DNA from: an uncultured Oscillospiraceae bacterium
GTDB lineage: Bacteria > Bacillota > Clostridia > Oscillospirales > Oscillospiraceae
Length of the DNA stretch: 44,527 bases
NCBI GenBank assembly: GCA_947630755.1
Contig: CANRIU010000014.1
Location: 1 to 44,527, forward strand
Direction of reading: 5' to 3'
The first letter of the stretch is position 1. Every line of letters starts with the position of its first letter. Shown in pieces: positions 38,427 to 44,527 of the stretch. The position numbers and the translations under genes were made by a program. The notes under the pieces are model-generated. The model saw nothing but the letters and a program-made list of their open reading frames with translations, did not search any database and had not been told where the DNA came from.

Positions 38427-39803
38427 ATGATACATCAGTACAAATTAAACGGCTGCAACATAGTGCTGGACGTTTTCTCCGGCAGTGTCCACCTGGTGGA
38501 CGACGTGGCCTACGACATGATCGCCATGTATGAGGACCACGAGCCGGAGGAAATAGTCCGGGCGATGATGGAAAAATACGGCGGCCGGGAGGACGTAAAC
38601 GAGGCGGAGCTCCGGGAGTGCATCGACGACATAAGGTCCCTCAGGGACGCCGGGAAGCTCTTTGCCGAGGACGAGTACGCCGGGCTTGCCTTTGATTTTA
38701 AAAAGCGCGTGAACGAGGTAAAGGCCCTGTGCCTCCATGTGGCCCACACCTGCAACCTAAACTGCTCCTACTGCTTCGCCTCTCAGGGCAAGTACCACGG
38801 CGAGCGTGCGCTGATGAGCTTCGAGGTGGGCCGGAGAGCCCTCGATTTTCTCGTGGAGAACTCCGGACACCGAAGGAATCTTGAGGTCGACTTCTTCGGC
38901 GGCGAGCCGCTGATGAACTGGCAGGTGGTGAAGGACCTTGTGGCCTACGCCAGGAGCATCGAGGAGGAGAAGGGGAAGCATTTCCGCTTCACCCTCACCA
39001 CCAACGGCGTGCTGGTGGACGACGAGGTCATTGACTTTGCCAACCGCGAGATGAGCAACGTGGTCATGTCCATCGACGGGCGGCCCGAGGTCCACGACCG
39101 CTTCCGGGTGGACCTGGCGGGGCACGGCAGCTACGAGAAGATAGTCCCGAAGTTTCTGGAGTTTGCCAGAAGGCGCGGCGAGCGGGATTATTACGTCCGC
39201 GGCACCTACACCCACTACAACACGGACTTCACAAACGACTTGTTCCATCTGGCTGACCTGGGGTTCACAAAGCTCAGCATGGAGCCCGTGGTCTGCTCCC
39301 CCGACGACCCCTGCGCCCTGACGAAGGAGGACCTTCCCGTGCTCCTTGAGCAGTATGAGATACTTGCAAAAGAGATGCTGAAGCGCCGCCGGGAGGGTCG
39401 GCCCTTCACCTTCTACCACTACATGATAGACCTCACCGGGGGCCCCTGCATCTATAAGCGCATATCCGGCTGCGGCTCGGGCACGGAGTATATGTCCGTC
39501 ACCCCCTGGGGGGATCTGTACCCCTGCCACCAGTTTGTGGGCGATGAGAAGTACCTGATGGGGAACATCTGGGACGGCGTCACGAACACCGCCGTGAGGG
39601 ATGAGTTTAAGCTCTGCAACGCCTACGCCCGGCCCGAGTGCGAGGGCTGCTGGGCGAAGCTCTACTGCTCCGGCGGCTGCGCCGCCAACGCCTACCACGC
39701 CTCCGGCTCCATACGGGGCGTGTATGAGTACGGCTGCGAGCTCTTTAGAAAGAGGATGGAGTGCGCGATAATGCTGGAGGTATTAAGTCACGAGGACAAC
39801 TGA
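38427..39803 (+). CDS. scfB: SCIFF radical SAM maturase
   Basis: Radical SAM/SPASM enzyme of 458 residues that forms thioether crosslinks in ScfA. The N-terminal 95 residues form the peptide-recognition (RRE-like) region. The radical SAM cluster motif CNLNCSYC is at Cys109, Cys113 and Cys116. The SAM-contact FFGGEPLMNW follows. The C-terminal SPASM region carries the extra cluster cysteines (CIYKRISGCGSG, LYPCHQF, CNAYARPECEGCWAKLYCSG, YGCELF). AGGGTGAT precedes the ATG. The 3' end overlaps the convergent lipoprotein gene by 16 bases. Confidence 0.96.
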   Translation: MIHQYKLNGCNIVLDVFSGSVHLVDDVAYDMIAMYEDHEPEEIVRAMMEKYGGREDVNEAELRECIDDIRSLRDAGKLFAEDEYAGLAFDFKKRVNEVKALCLHVAHTCNLNCSYCFASQGKYHGERALMSFEVGRRALDFLVENSGHRRNLEVDFFGGEPLMNWQVVKDLVAYARSIEEEKGKHFRFTLTTNGVLVDDEVIDFANREMSNVVMSIDGRPEVHDRFRVDLAGHGSYEKIVPKFLEFARRRGERDYYVRGTYTHYNTDFTNDLFHLADLGFTKLSMEPVVCSPDDPCALTKEDLPVLLEQYEILAKEMLKRRREGRPFTFYHYMIDLTGGPCIYKRISGCGSGTEYMSVTPWGDLYPCHQFVGDEKYLMGNIWDGVTNTAVRDEFKLCNAYARPECEGCWAKLYCSGGCAANAYHASGSIRGVYEYGCELFRKRMECAIMLEVLSHEDN

Positions 39804-40372
39804 GGCTCAGAAATCTTCATATCCCGAAAATCCACGGTTATGACGGTGTAGCCGTCAAGTGTTATCTCTGACCTCAACGGCAGCAGGGTCCTGACCTCTA
39901 TCCATGTGCGGGTGTCCACTCTGTCGTCCACGTCAAAGAGCACCGCAAGGCACTCCTCGCCGTCAAGGGTCTCCCGGACGCTCTCCGTCGCAAGTCCCCC
40001 GCTCCAGCAGCCAAGCAGGAGCGGCACGGCGTCCACGGGCGAGAGCCCCCCGGGGAGTATCTCCCCGGTGTAGACCTCCACCCCGCCGTATTTAAGCGAA
40101 GCGCCGCTGTCAGCAAGCTCCACCGTCACCCCGGCGAGCAGCTCCGGAGAGGATACGGTCATCGTCCCCGCGTCCACGTCGCCCTTGTAGTTTATGGAGC
40201 AGTCGAATACCCTCTCCCCGTAGTCGGCCCTGATGTCCGCGGCGAAGAGGAGCTCCGTGCCGAGGCTTTCGCGAAACTCCTCAAGGATGTCCCGGTCCCC
40301 GCTCCCCCCGGAGCAGGAGGAGAGGAGCAGCGCCGCCGCCAGCGCCGGAAGAAGGCATTTTACTTTCCGCAT
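39788..40372 (-). CDS. Putative lipoprotein
   Basis: Surface lipoprotein of 194 residues; function not recognised. Signal peptide MRKVKCLLPALAAALLLSSC with lipobox LSSC (lipidated Cys20), then a soluble domain rich in acidic residues whose pattern (YGGVEVYTGEILPGGLSP, LDGEECLAVLFDVDDRVDTR, then TWIEVRTLLPLRSEITLDGY) recalls outer-membrane LolA-like or GerS-like lipid-binding folds. That likeness is tentative. ATG 40372 with GAGGTGA upstream. Its stop lies inside the end of scfB on the other strand. Confidence 0.8.
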   Translation of the reverse strand: MRKVKCLLPALAAALLLSSCSGGSGDRDILEEFRESLGTELLFAADIRADYGERVFDCSINYKGDVDAGTMTVSSPELLAGVTVELADSGASLKYGGVEVYTGEILPGGLSPVDAVPLLLGCWSGGLATESVRETLDGEECLAVLFDVDDRVDTRTWIEVRTLLPLRSEITLDGYTVITVDFRDMKISEPQLSS

Positions 40373-40547
40373 TTTTGTCACCTCACGGTAAATTCGCTCA
40401 TCGGGAGGGCGGACTGAGCTTTGCCCCCGTCCCGGGATGTTGTCCCTATTAGCGTATGCCCCCCGAGGGCGCGGTAGACCCTGCGCGTCGGCCAAAACCT
40501 GTGACGAAATCAGCAGGCAGATCGAAGCTTTTGAGGTAGAGAAGCTT

Positions 40548-40682
40548 ATGAGCACGAGGAAAGAAATAGTAAGCGGCTATTACGATCAGATAGATGAAGA
40601 CGGCAGGCTCCAAAAAACGCGGCACGGTCAGCTTGAGTACCATACGACCATGACATATATCCACCGCCATATCGAAATTTGA
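40548..40682 (+). pseudogene. N-terminal fragment of a SAM-dependent methyltransferase
   Basis: 44 residues, MSTRKEIVSGYYDQIDEDGR then LQKTRHGQLEYHTTMTYIHR, which match the start of class I methyltransferases that open with a YYD...DEDGRL...RHGQLEY...TM.YI pattern (recognised from memory of the family, not searched). The SAM-binding core is missing because the frame stops at 40680-40682. The next gene starts eleven bases later. Probably a deletion remnant. The region is AT-richer than its surroundings. Confidence 0.6.
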
Positions 40683-40692
40683 TGGAAGATAG

Positions 40693-41262
40693 ATGATGAA
40701 AATAGAATTTGACAACATTATTCTTCGCGATATGATAGAGTCCGACATTGAGGACTATGTGCGTTGGTTCACCACCGAAACCGAATGGTCAAATACCGAC
40801 GCGCCATGTGAGCCTATCGAATCGGGCGAGGAAACCGAGCGCGCCTCCTGACGTGAATACTATGAGTCCGTGAAAGATCTTCCCGACGATGTTCGCCGTT
40901 GGAAGTTTGAGATCGAATGGAACGGCAGCCACATTGGCTGGGTAAGCTCCTATCCCATTGACGAGAATTACGAATGGATCGGCCGGAGCAGGGACGGTCA
41001 GACCGCTTATCGTGCTGTTGGCATTGACATTTGCGAATCCGATGTTTGGGGTAAAGGTATCGGCACAAATGCTCTCCGTGCCTTTGTGAACTATTACTTT
41101 GAGAACGGCGTGGACGAGCTTTACACACAAACCTGGTCGGGTAACGTCCGTATGCTCCGCTGTGCCGAAAAGCTCGGCTTTGTGGAGTGCAGCCGCAGCA
41201 TCGGCGCACGAGAGGTTGACGGGCAGAAATATGACGGGCTGACCTTCGTGATAAAGAAGTGA
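40693..41262 (+). pseudogene. GNAT acetyltransferase gene with in-frame TGA
   Basis: The frame MMKIEFDNIILRDMIESDIE runs 52 codons to a TGA at 40849-40851 (ETERAS-stop-REYYES), then continues in the same frame for 136 codons to 41262. The second part holds the GNAT acetyl-CoA motif: GIDICESDVWGKGIGTNALR and NVRMLRCAEKLGFVE. The intact protein would be about 189 residues, normal for the RimJ/RimL-like family. The TGA most likely replaced a TGG tryptophan. Decay or a sequencing error is likely. Confidence 0.75.
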
Positions 41263-41492
41263 TTGCGCACAGATAATTTCAAGTTTGTTGAGACGTTGCA
41301 AAACCCTTTATGAGCTAAAGAGCGCACTTCCATACATAGTTTGGCAACCATGTATTGCGTACTGCGTAGAACCGATTATCATGCAGCCCCACTTCATCAA
41401 ATCGAGACAGCACAGCCATGTATACAAGGAGAGCCATGATAAAATCAAAGAGAGATCCATCGGCATAAACACCGGGGGACAATTCCCCGATT

Positions 41493-41720
41493 TGGTATAA
41501 TATCCGCGTTGCGGATATTATATTTGATTTAACGCCATTTTTCTCCCCGGCTTGCGCCGGGAACCGAAAAATATGGCGAATATACCATCCCCGCTTCGCG
41601 GGTATGGTATAATATCCGCGTTGCGGATATTATTTAGATTTTGAACCGTTTTTCTCCCCGGCTGCGCCGGGAACCGAAAAACATGGCGAATATACCACAA
41701 AATCAGAGATTTTTTGGTAT
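41493..41720. repeat. Tandem hairpin units of about 110 bp
   Basis: Two imperfect units start TGGTATAATATCCGC-GTT-GCGGATATTAT, continue with a stem of CGCCATTTTTC / GAAAAATATGGCG enclosing CCCGGCTTGCGCCGGG, and end GCGAATATACCA. TGGTATA at the start and TATACCA at the end are inverted, as in a miniature inverted-repeat element. Copy 2 (42781-42900) has a single unit that joins the left of unit 1 to the right of unit 2. Confidence 0.8.
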
Positions 41721-41754
41721 AACAAACAATAATTCACTGCTGAATGTTCAGTCA

Positions 41755-41810
41755 GGACAGCAAACAGGAACGCTCCGATTGATGAAAAAAACGTCGGAGC
41801 GTTTCTGTCC
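41755..41810. repeat. Long hairpin upstream of cassette 1
   Basis: GGACAG and GGAACGCTCCGA pair with TCGGAGCGTTTC and CTGTCC around a loop rich in A. Copy 2 (42933-42988) changes one base so that the stem is perfect there. Confidence 0.75.
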
Positions 41811-41860
41811 AACATAGTCGGAAATATTGTAAACATTTAATTAACCGTCTAAACGTACAG

Positions 41861-41889
41861 TAGATTTCTTCGCATCTTGGTGGTATAGT
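41861..41889 (+). promoter_or_regulatory. Extended -10 promoter of cassette 1
   Basis: TAGATT (41861-41866), 17 bp ending TTGGTGG, TATAGT (41884-41889). It is nearly the same box as at 15634-15662. The second copy lies 1178 bases downstream. Confidence 0.6.
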
Positions 41890-41946
41890 ATTAAATATTG
41901 AGTGGGCGATTGTTCGACAAATCTGGATTTGCGGAAGGGAAATGAC

Positions 41947-42108
41947 ATGAAGAAAATATTGTTTGGTATCGCTTTGATTTTGTTTGGATTCAGCATAGCG
42001 TATATTTCCACACAGGCACAGTGGGCAATTATGCAGGCAGTATCCCTGTTGTCTGTATTCGTTGGACCGGGTTTTTCAATTTTTGGATTTATTGAGAGGG
42101 AAAAATAA
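41947..42108 (+). CDS. Tiny two-helix membrane protein, cassette copy 1
   Basis: Not recognised. It has 53 residues: MKKILFGIALILFGFSIAYI is the first helix, and AIMQAVSLLSVFVGPGFSIF is the second, with a charged end EREK. GGAAGGG lies seven bases before the ATG at 41947. An upstream in-frame ATG at 41902 has no ribosome site. It is the first ORF of a three-ORF cassette with its own promoter. The identical second copy is at 43125. Toxin-like, holin-like or sensor roles are all possible; nothing decides. Confidence 0.65.
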   Translation: MKKILFGIALILFGFSIAYISTQAQWAIMQAVSLLSVFVGPGFSIFGFIEREK

Positions 42109-42198
42109 CATAAAGTTTTATGAATTGCGGTAAAACCCTTTAGAAACTGAAAACCGGAATTATAGGAAACAAGCAAATCGGCAGTGGCGGAGGTGTAT

Positions 42199-42375
42199 AT
42201 GAAAAATAAATCATTACCATTAATTTTTGGCATGGTCCTGTTGGCTGCCTGTTTGATTATTATATTTGTAATGATACTCAACAATAAAGATGTTCCGGTA
42301 TTTCTGATTGGATTTACCGGCGCATTGTGCGGAATTTTGATTAATTTGATTAAGGATGTTTTTGGTGAACATTAA
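42199..42375 (+). CDS. Tiny membrane protein, cassette copy 1
   Basis: Not recognised. It has 58 residues with two helices: LPLIFGMVLLAACLIIIFVM and VPVFLIGFTGALCGILINLI, then KDVFGEH. GGAGG five bases before the ATG at 42199 fixes the start. It is 90 bp downstream of the first tiny ORF, in the same direction. The size, two helices and a polar end are shared by holins and by small phage or toxin proteins, but I see no specific family. The identical second copy is at 43377. Confidence 0.65.
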   Translation: MKNKSLPLIFGMVLLAACLIIIFVMILNNKDVPVFLIGFTGALCGILINLIKDVFGEH

Positions 42376-42412
42376 GGTTCCAATTCAAAAGATTGATGTT
42401 GGAGGTAAATAA

Positions 42413-42547
42413 ACGGACTGGTGGAACATATCGGTGTTTTGTATAATACCCGTTTTTATTGTTGTTCTAATGTTTTGTATTATGATTTACTGTTTTCCCA
42501 TCGGCAATTTTGCTGGCGGGAAATTTTTTGTTCACTCCGTCGGATAA
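42413..42547 (+). CDS. Possible third tiny membrane ORF with ACG start, copy 1
   Basis: GGAGG is followed after eight bases by ACG, opening an uninterrupted frame DWWNISVFCIIPVFIVVLMF and on (44 codons, one long hydrophobic helix, ending FVHSVG). No ATG, GTG or TTG sits at the correct distance; a GTG seven codons later is the only normal start. Either ACG is used or an ancestral ATG was lost before the duplication. Confidence 0.4.
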   Translation, partial: TDWWNISVFCIIPVFIVVLMFCIMIYCFPIGNFAGGKFFVHSVG

Positions 42548-43124
42548 ATATTCTCTCCAGCCCCGGCCCCAATACTCCGGGAACAGAAAAGTGAATTGGG
42601 AGTTGCCTAAGTCCCGATTCGACTTTGTGTTCCCGGCAAAAATCATAAATAATTATTGATCTGCATAAAGATAAATCCCATCACCTCCACTACACCATTC
42701 ACTAACACTCATCAGAGGATATTTATTTTGGATATGGCAATATTCATTTGGCATAAACACCAGGGGACAATTCCCCGATGTGGTATAATATCCGCACAGC
42801 GGATATTATATTTGATTTAACGCCATTTTTCTCCCCGGCTTGCGCCGGGAACCGAAAAACAGGGCGAATATACCACAAAATCAGAGATTTTGTGGTATAA
42901 CAAACAATAATTCACTGCTGAACGTTCAGTCAGGACAGCAAACAGGAACGCTCCGATTGATGAAAAAATCGTCGGAGCGTTCCTGTCCAACATAGTCGGA
43001 AATATTGTAAAGATTTAATTAACCGTCTAAACGTACAGTAGATTTCTTCGCATCTTGGTGGTATAGTATTAAATATTGAGTGGGCGATTGTTCGACAAAT
43101 CTGGATTTGCGGAAGGGAAATGAC

Positions 43125-43286
43125 ATGAAGAAAATATTGTTTGGTATCGCTTTGATTTTGTTTGGATTCAGCATAGCGTATATTTCCACACAGGCACAGT
43201 GGGCAATTATGCAGGCAGTATCCCTGTTGTCTGTATTCGTTGGACCGGGTTTTTCAATTTTTGGATTTATTGAGAGGGAAAAATAA
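43125..43286 (+). CDS. Tiny two-helix membrane protein, cassette copy 2
   Basis: Identical in protein sequence (53 residues) to the ORF at 41947-42108, with the same ribosome site and the same upstream promoter box. The absence of differences means the duplication is recent or kept uniform by recombination. Confidence 0.65.
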   Translation: MKKILFGIALILFGFSIAYISTQAQWAIMQAVSLLSVFVGPGFSIFGFIEREK

Positions 43287-43376
43287 CATAAAGTTTTATG
43301 AATTGCGGTAAAACCCTTTAGAAACTGAAAACCGGAATTATAGGAAACAAGCAAATCGGCAGTGGCGGAGGTGTAT

Positions 43377-43553
43377 ATGAAAAATAAATCATTACCATTA
43401 ATTTTTGGCATGGTCCTGTTGGCTGCCTGTTTGATTATTATATTTGTAATGATACTCAACAATAAAGATGTTCCGGTATTTCTGATTGGATTTACCGGCG
43501 CATTGTGCGGAATTTTGATTAATTTGATTAAGGATGTTTTTGGTGAACATTAA
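43377..43553 (+). CDS. Tiny membrane protein, cassette copy 2
   Basis: Identical in protein sequence (58 residues) to the ORF at 42199-42375, with GGAGG five bases before the ATG. Same place and direction in the second cassette. Confidence 0.65.
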   Translation: MKNKSLPLIFGMVLLAACLIIIFVMILNNKDVPVFLIGFTGALCGILINLIKDVFGEH

Positions 43554-43590
43554 GGTTCCAATTCAAAAGATTGATGTTGGAGGTAAATAA

Positions 43591-43902
43591 ACGGACTGGT
43601 GGAACATATCGGTGTTTTGTATAATACCCGTTTTTATTGTTGTTCTAATGTTTTGTATTATGATTTACTGTTTTCCCATCGGCAATTTTGCTGGCGGGAA
43701 ATTTTTTATCACTCCGTTGGATATATATTCTCTCCGGCCCCGGCTCAGATACTCCGGGAACGGAAAAGTGATACTAAAACCTGTTAAAAAGTGCAAAGCA
43801 CTTTTTATAGCGCCGAAGGCGCGTCAGGTTTTGTATGAGACGTCATTTAAGCGCTTCCAGCGCTTAAATGGGCTGTGCGTAGCACGGCCTTCCCAGATAT
43901 AA
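43591..43902 (+). CDS. Possible third tiny membrane ORF with ACG start, copy 2
   Basis: The first 38 codons equal those of the ORF at 42413 including the ACG after GGAGG. The frame then diverges after GNFAGGKFF because of base changes at the repeat end and runs on for 65 more codons through the hairpin region. The C-terminal extension is probably not selected. Confidence 0.3.
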   Translation, partial: TDWWNISVFCIIPVFIVVLMFCIMIYCFPIGNFAGGKFFITPLDIYSLRPRLRYSGNGKVILKPVKKCKALFIAPKARQVLYETSFKRFQRLNGLCVARPSQI

Positions 43903-43921
43903 ATTGATATTTTTATCTGGG
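43786..43921. repeat. Array of five consecutive hairpins
   Basis: In order: AAAAAGTGC-AAA-GCACTTTTT, GCGCC-GAA-GGCGC, CATTTAAGCGC-TTCCA-GCGCTTAAATG, GGC-GTGC-GTA-GCAC-GCC and CCCAGATA ... TATCTGGG. They fill the space between the duplicated cassette and the nnrD terminator. They differ in sequence from the elements at 10345 and 19807. Confidence 0.7.
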
Positions 43922-43944
43922 AATAGTATGAATTGGGGGTGGTC

Positions 43945-43980
43945 AAAAAAACTGGCTGGAACAATTCCAGCCAGTTTTTT
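43945..43980 (-). terminator. Terminator after nnrD
   Basis: AAAAAACTGGCTGGAA, loop, and its complement TTCCAGCCAGTTTTTT. Runs of A and T on both sides allow termination in both directions. Confidence 0.9.
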
Positions 43981-44010
43981 CAGCCTGCAAAAAAACCATA
44001 TTTGCGCCGC

Positions 44011-44527
44011 TTACGGAAGTATCTCCCGCAGCTCGTCAATAAGGTCCGAGGCTGTAAGGGCGTACTGACCGTACCTCTCGGCGAACCTGTCCCCGGCGAG
44101 CCCGTGGAGGCACACCGCCCCCGGTACCGCCATGTCCATCGGTATCCCCTGGGCGAGGAGGGCGGCTGTCATTCCCGCCAGCACGTCACCGGAGCCGCCG
44201 GAGGCCATGCCCGGATTTCCGGTGGTGTTTATAAACGCCCTGCCGTCGGGGAGGGCCGTCACCGTGCGGTGGCCCTTGAGGACCAGTGTGACGCCGTTTT
44301 CCACCGCGTACCGCCTTGCGGCGTCAAGCCGGGAAAGACGCGAAAGGCCGTCGGACAGCCGCGAAAACTCCCCCTCGTGTGGGGTGAGCACCACCGGCCC
44401 GGCGCACCGGTCCAGCAGCGCCAGATCCCTTCCCACGGCCCACAGGGCGTCCGCGTCCAGCACCCCCGGGCCCGTGGCCCGGCGCAGCACCTCCGCCGTC
44501 ACCGCCTCCGTGTCCCGGTCCCGGCCC
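44011..44527 (-). CDS. nnrD: ADP-dependent NAD(P)H-hydrate dehydratase, partial (5' end outside window)
   Basis: Repairs hydrated NAD(P)H, using ADP in bacteria. The last 171 or so residues are present and the frame runs off the right edge (GRDRDTEAVTAEVLRRA...). LDADAL, VVLTPHEGEFSRL, TLVLKGHRTVTALPDGRAFI and NTTGNPGMASGGSGDVLAGM (catalytic Asp in GSGDVL) are the conserved segments of the ribokinase-like YjeF C-terminal domain. In many bacteria it is fused to the epimerase NnrE; whether that is so here cannot be seen. Confidence 0.93.
   Translation of the reverse strand, partial: GRDRDTEAVTAEVLRRATGPGVLDADALWAVGRDLALLDRCAGPVVLTPHEGEFSRLSDGLSRLSRLDAARRYAVENGVTLVLKGHRTVTALPDGRAFINTTGNPGMASGGSGDVLAGMTAALLAQGIPMDMAVPGAVCLHGLAGDRFAERYGQYALTASDLIDELREILP

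Larger units (their letters stand above)
41462..42594. repeat. Large direct repeat, copy 1
   Basis: About 1.13 kb containing hairpin units, a promoter and three tiny ORFs. It recurs at 42750-43771. The two protein-coding ORFs are identical in both copies, with an offset of 1178 bases. The offset grows to 1288 at the left end because copy 1 has one extra hairpin unit of about 110 bp. The first 200 bp before it (41263-41461) hold no gene that I can support. Confidence 0.92.
42750..43771. repeat. Large direct repeat, copy 2
   Basis: About 1.02 kb, near-identical to 41462-42594, with one hairpin unit instead of two. The 155-bp spacer between the copies (42595-42749) holds nothing I can identify. 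Confidence 0.92.

Noticed and set aside
40849..40851. TGA in the GNAT gene as selenocysteine or recoded tryptophan
   Set aside because: No SECIS-like hairpin was seen directly downstream, other genes in the window use TGA as a normal stop, and GNAT enzymes do not need selenocysteine. A nonsense mutation is simpler.
41493..41720. CRISPR-like repeat array
   Set aside because: The repeated units are about 110 bp, internally palindromic, directly abutting and only two in number. No spacers of regular size and no cas genes.
41841..42284. 147-codon minus-strand ORF in both cassette copies (also 43019-43462)
   Set aside because: It runs antisense to two ORFs that have correct ribosome sites and membrane helices. 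The minus ORF has no ribosome site and a composition typical of a reverse-strand shadow; its identity in both copies only reflects the duplication.
43591..43902. Full 103-codon reading of the copy 2 ORF as a real protein
   Set aside because: The last 65 codons are read through the hairpin array and are absent from copy 1. They are most likely a chance extension.

Overview
The window comes from a GC-rich member of the class Clostridia, most likely the Oscillospirales (inference). Signs of this are two T-box leaders, an ireB-type gene, a SCIFF peptide with its radical SAM maturase, Shine-Dalgarno sites before nearly every gene, and many promoters of the form TTGACA-17-TATAAT. No rRNA, tRNA, CRISPR array, phage gene or recognisable transposase was seen.

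Layout. 1-5085: a leucine T-box operon on the minus strand, leuA-ilvB-ilvN-ilvC (ilvC cut by the window edge). 5187-10299: aconitase and isocitrate dehydrogenase diverge from citrate synthase; together they are the citrate-to-2-oxoglutarate arm. 10300-13403: an amidohydrolase, a histidine phosphatase and a MIF-like protein, then an AT-richer XRE regulator plus membrane protein module bracketed by two near-identical terminator hairpins. 13421-18511: a frameshifted leucine-rich-repeat gene, a one-polypeptide sigma/anti-sigma fusion, a secreted protein, a nitroreductase, and a separate ECF sigma plus membrane regulator pair. 18516-20295: tyrS under a tyrosine T-box. 20390-28404: small membrane protein, DMT transporter with a His-rich tail, upp-tsaB-tsaE, then rodA-like, alr, mazF, unknown envelope proteins and ireB. 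28425-33271: an SLH/WG-repeat surface protein and a CadC-type metal-efflux operon. 33471-36502: SH3-NlpC/P60 hydrolase and a PrsA/SurA-like foldase. 36806-40372: Orn/Lys/Arg decarboxylase-like enzyme, scfA-scfB, lipoprotein. 40548-43921: an AT-richer accessory stretch with broken genes, a duplicated cassette of tiny membrane proteins and many hairpins. 44011-end: nnrD, partial.

The most unusual signal is a family of roughly 200-bp multi-hairpin elements (near 10345, 19807 and 36510). They share loops and linkers while the stems differ in sequence. Two of them lie between direct copies of a transcription terminator hairpin, one of these inside the tyrS T-box leader. A shortened version (26566) and a gene-carrying version (12476-13403) show the same duplicated-terminator arrangement. 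This looks like a small mobile or structured-RNA element that targets terminators and duplicates them. The second notable system is the natural sigma/membrane anti-sigma fusion, which has a split counterpart 2 kb away.
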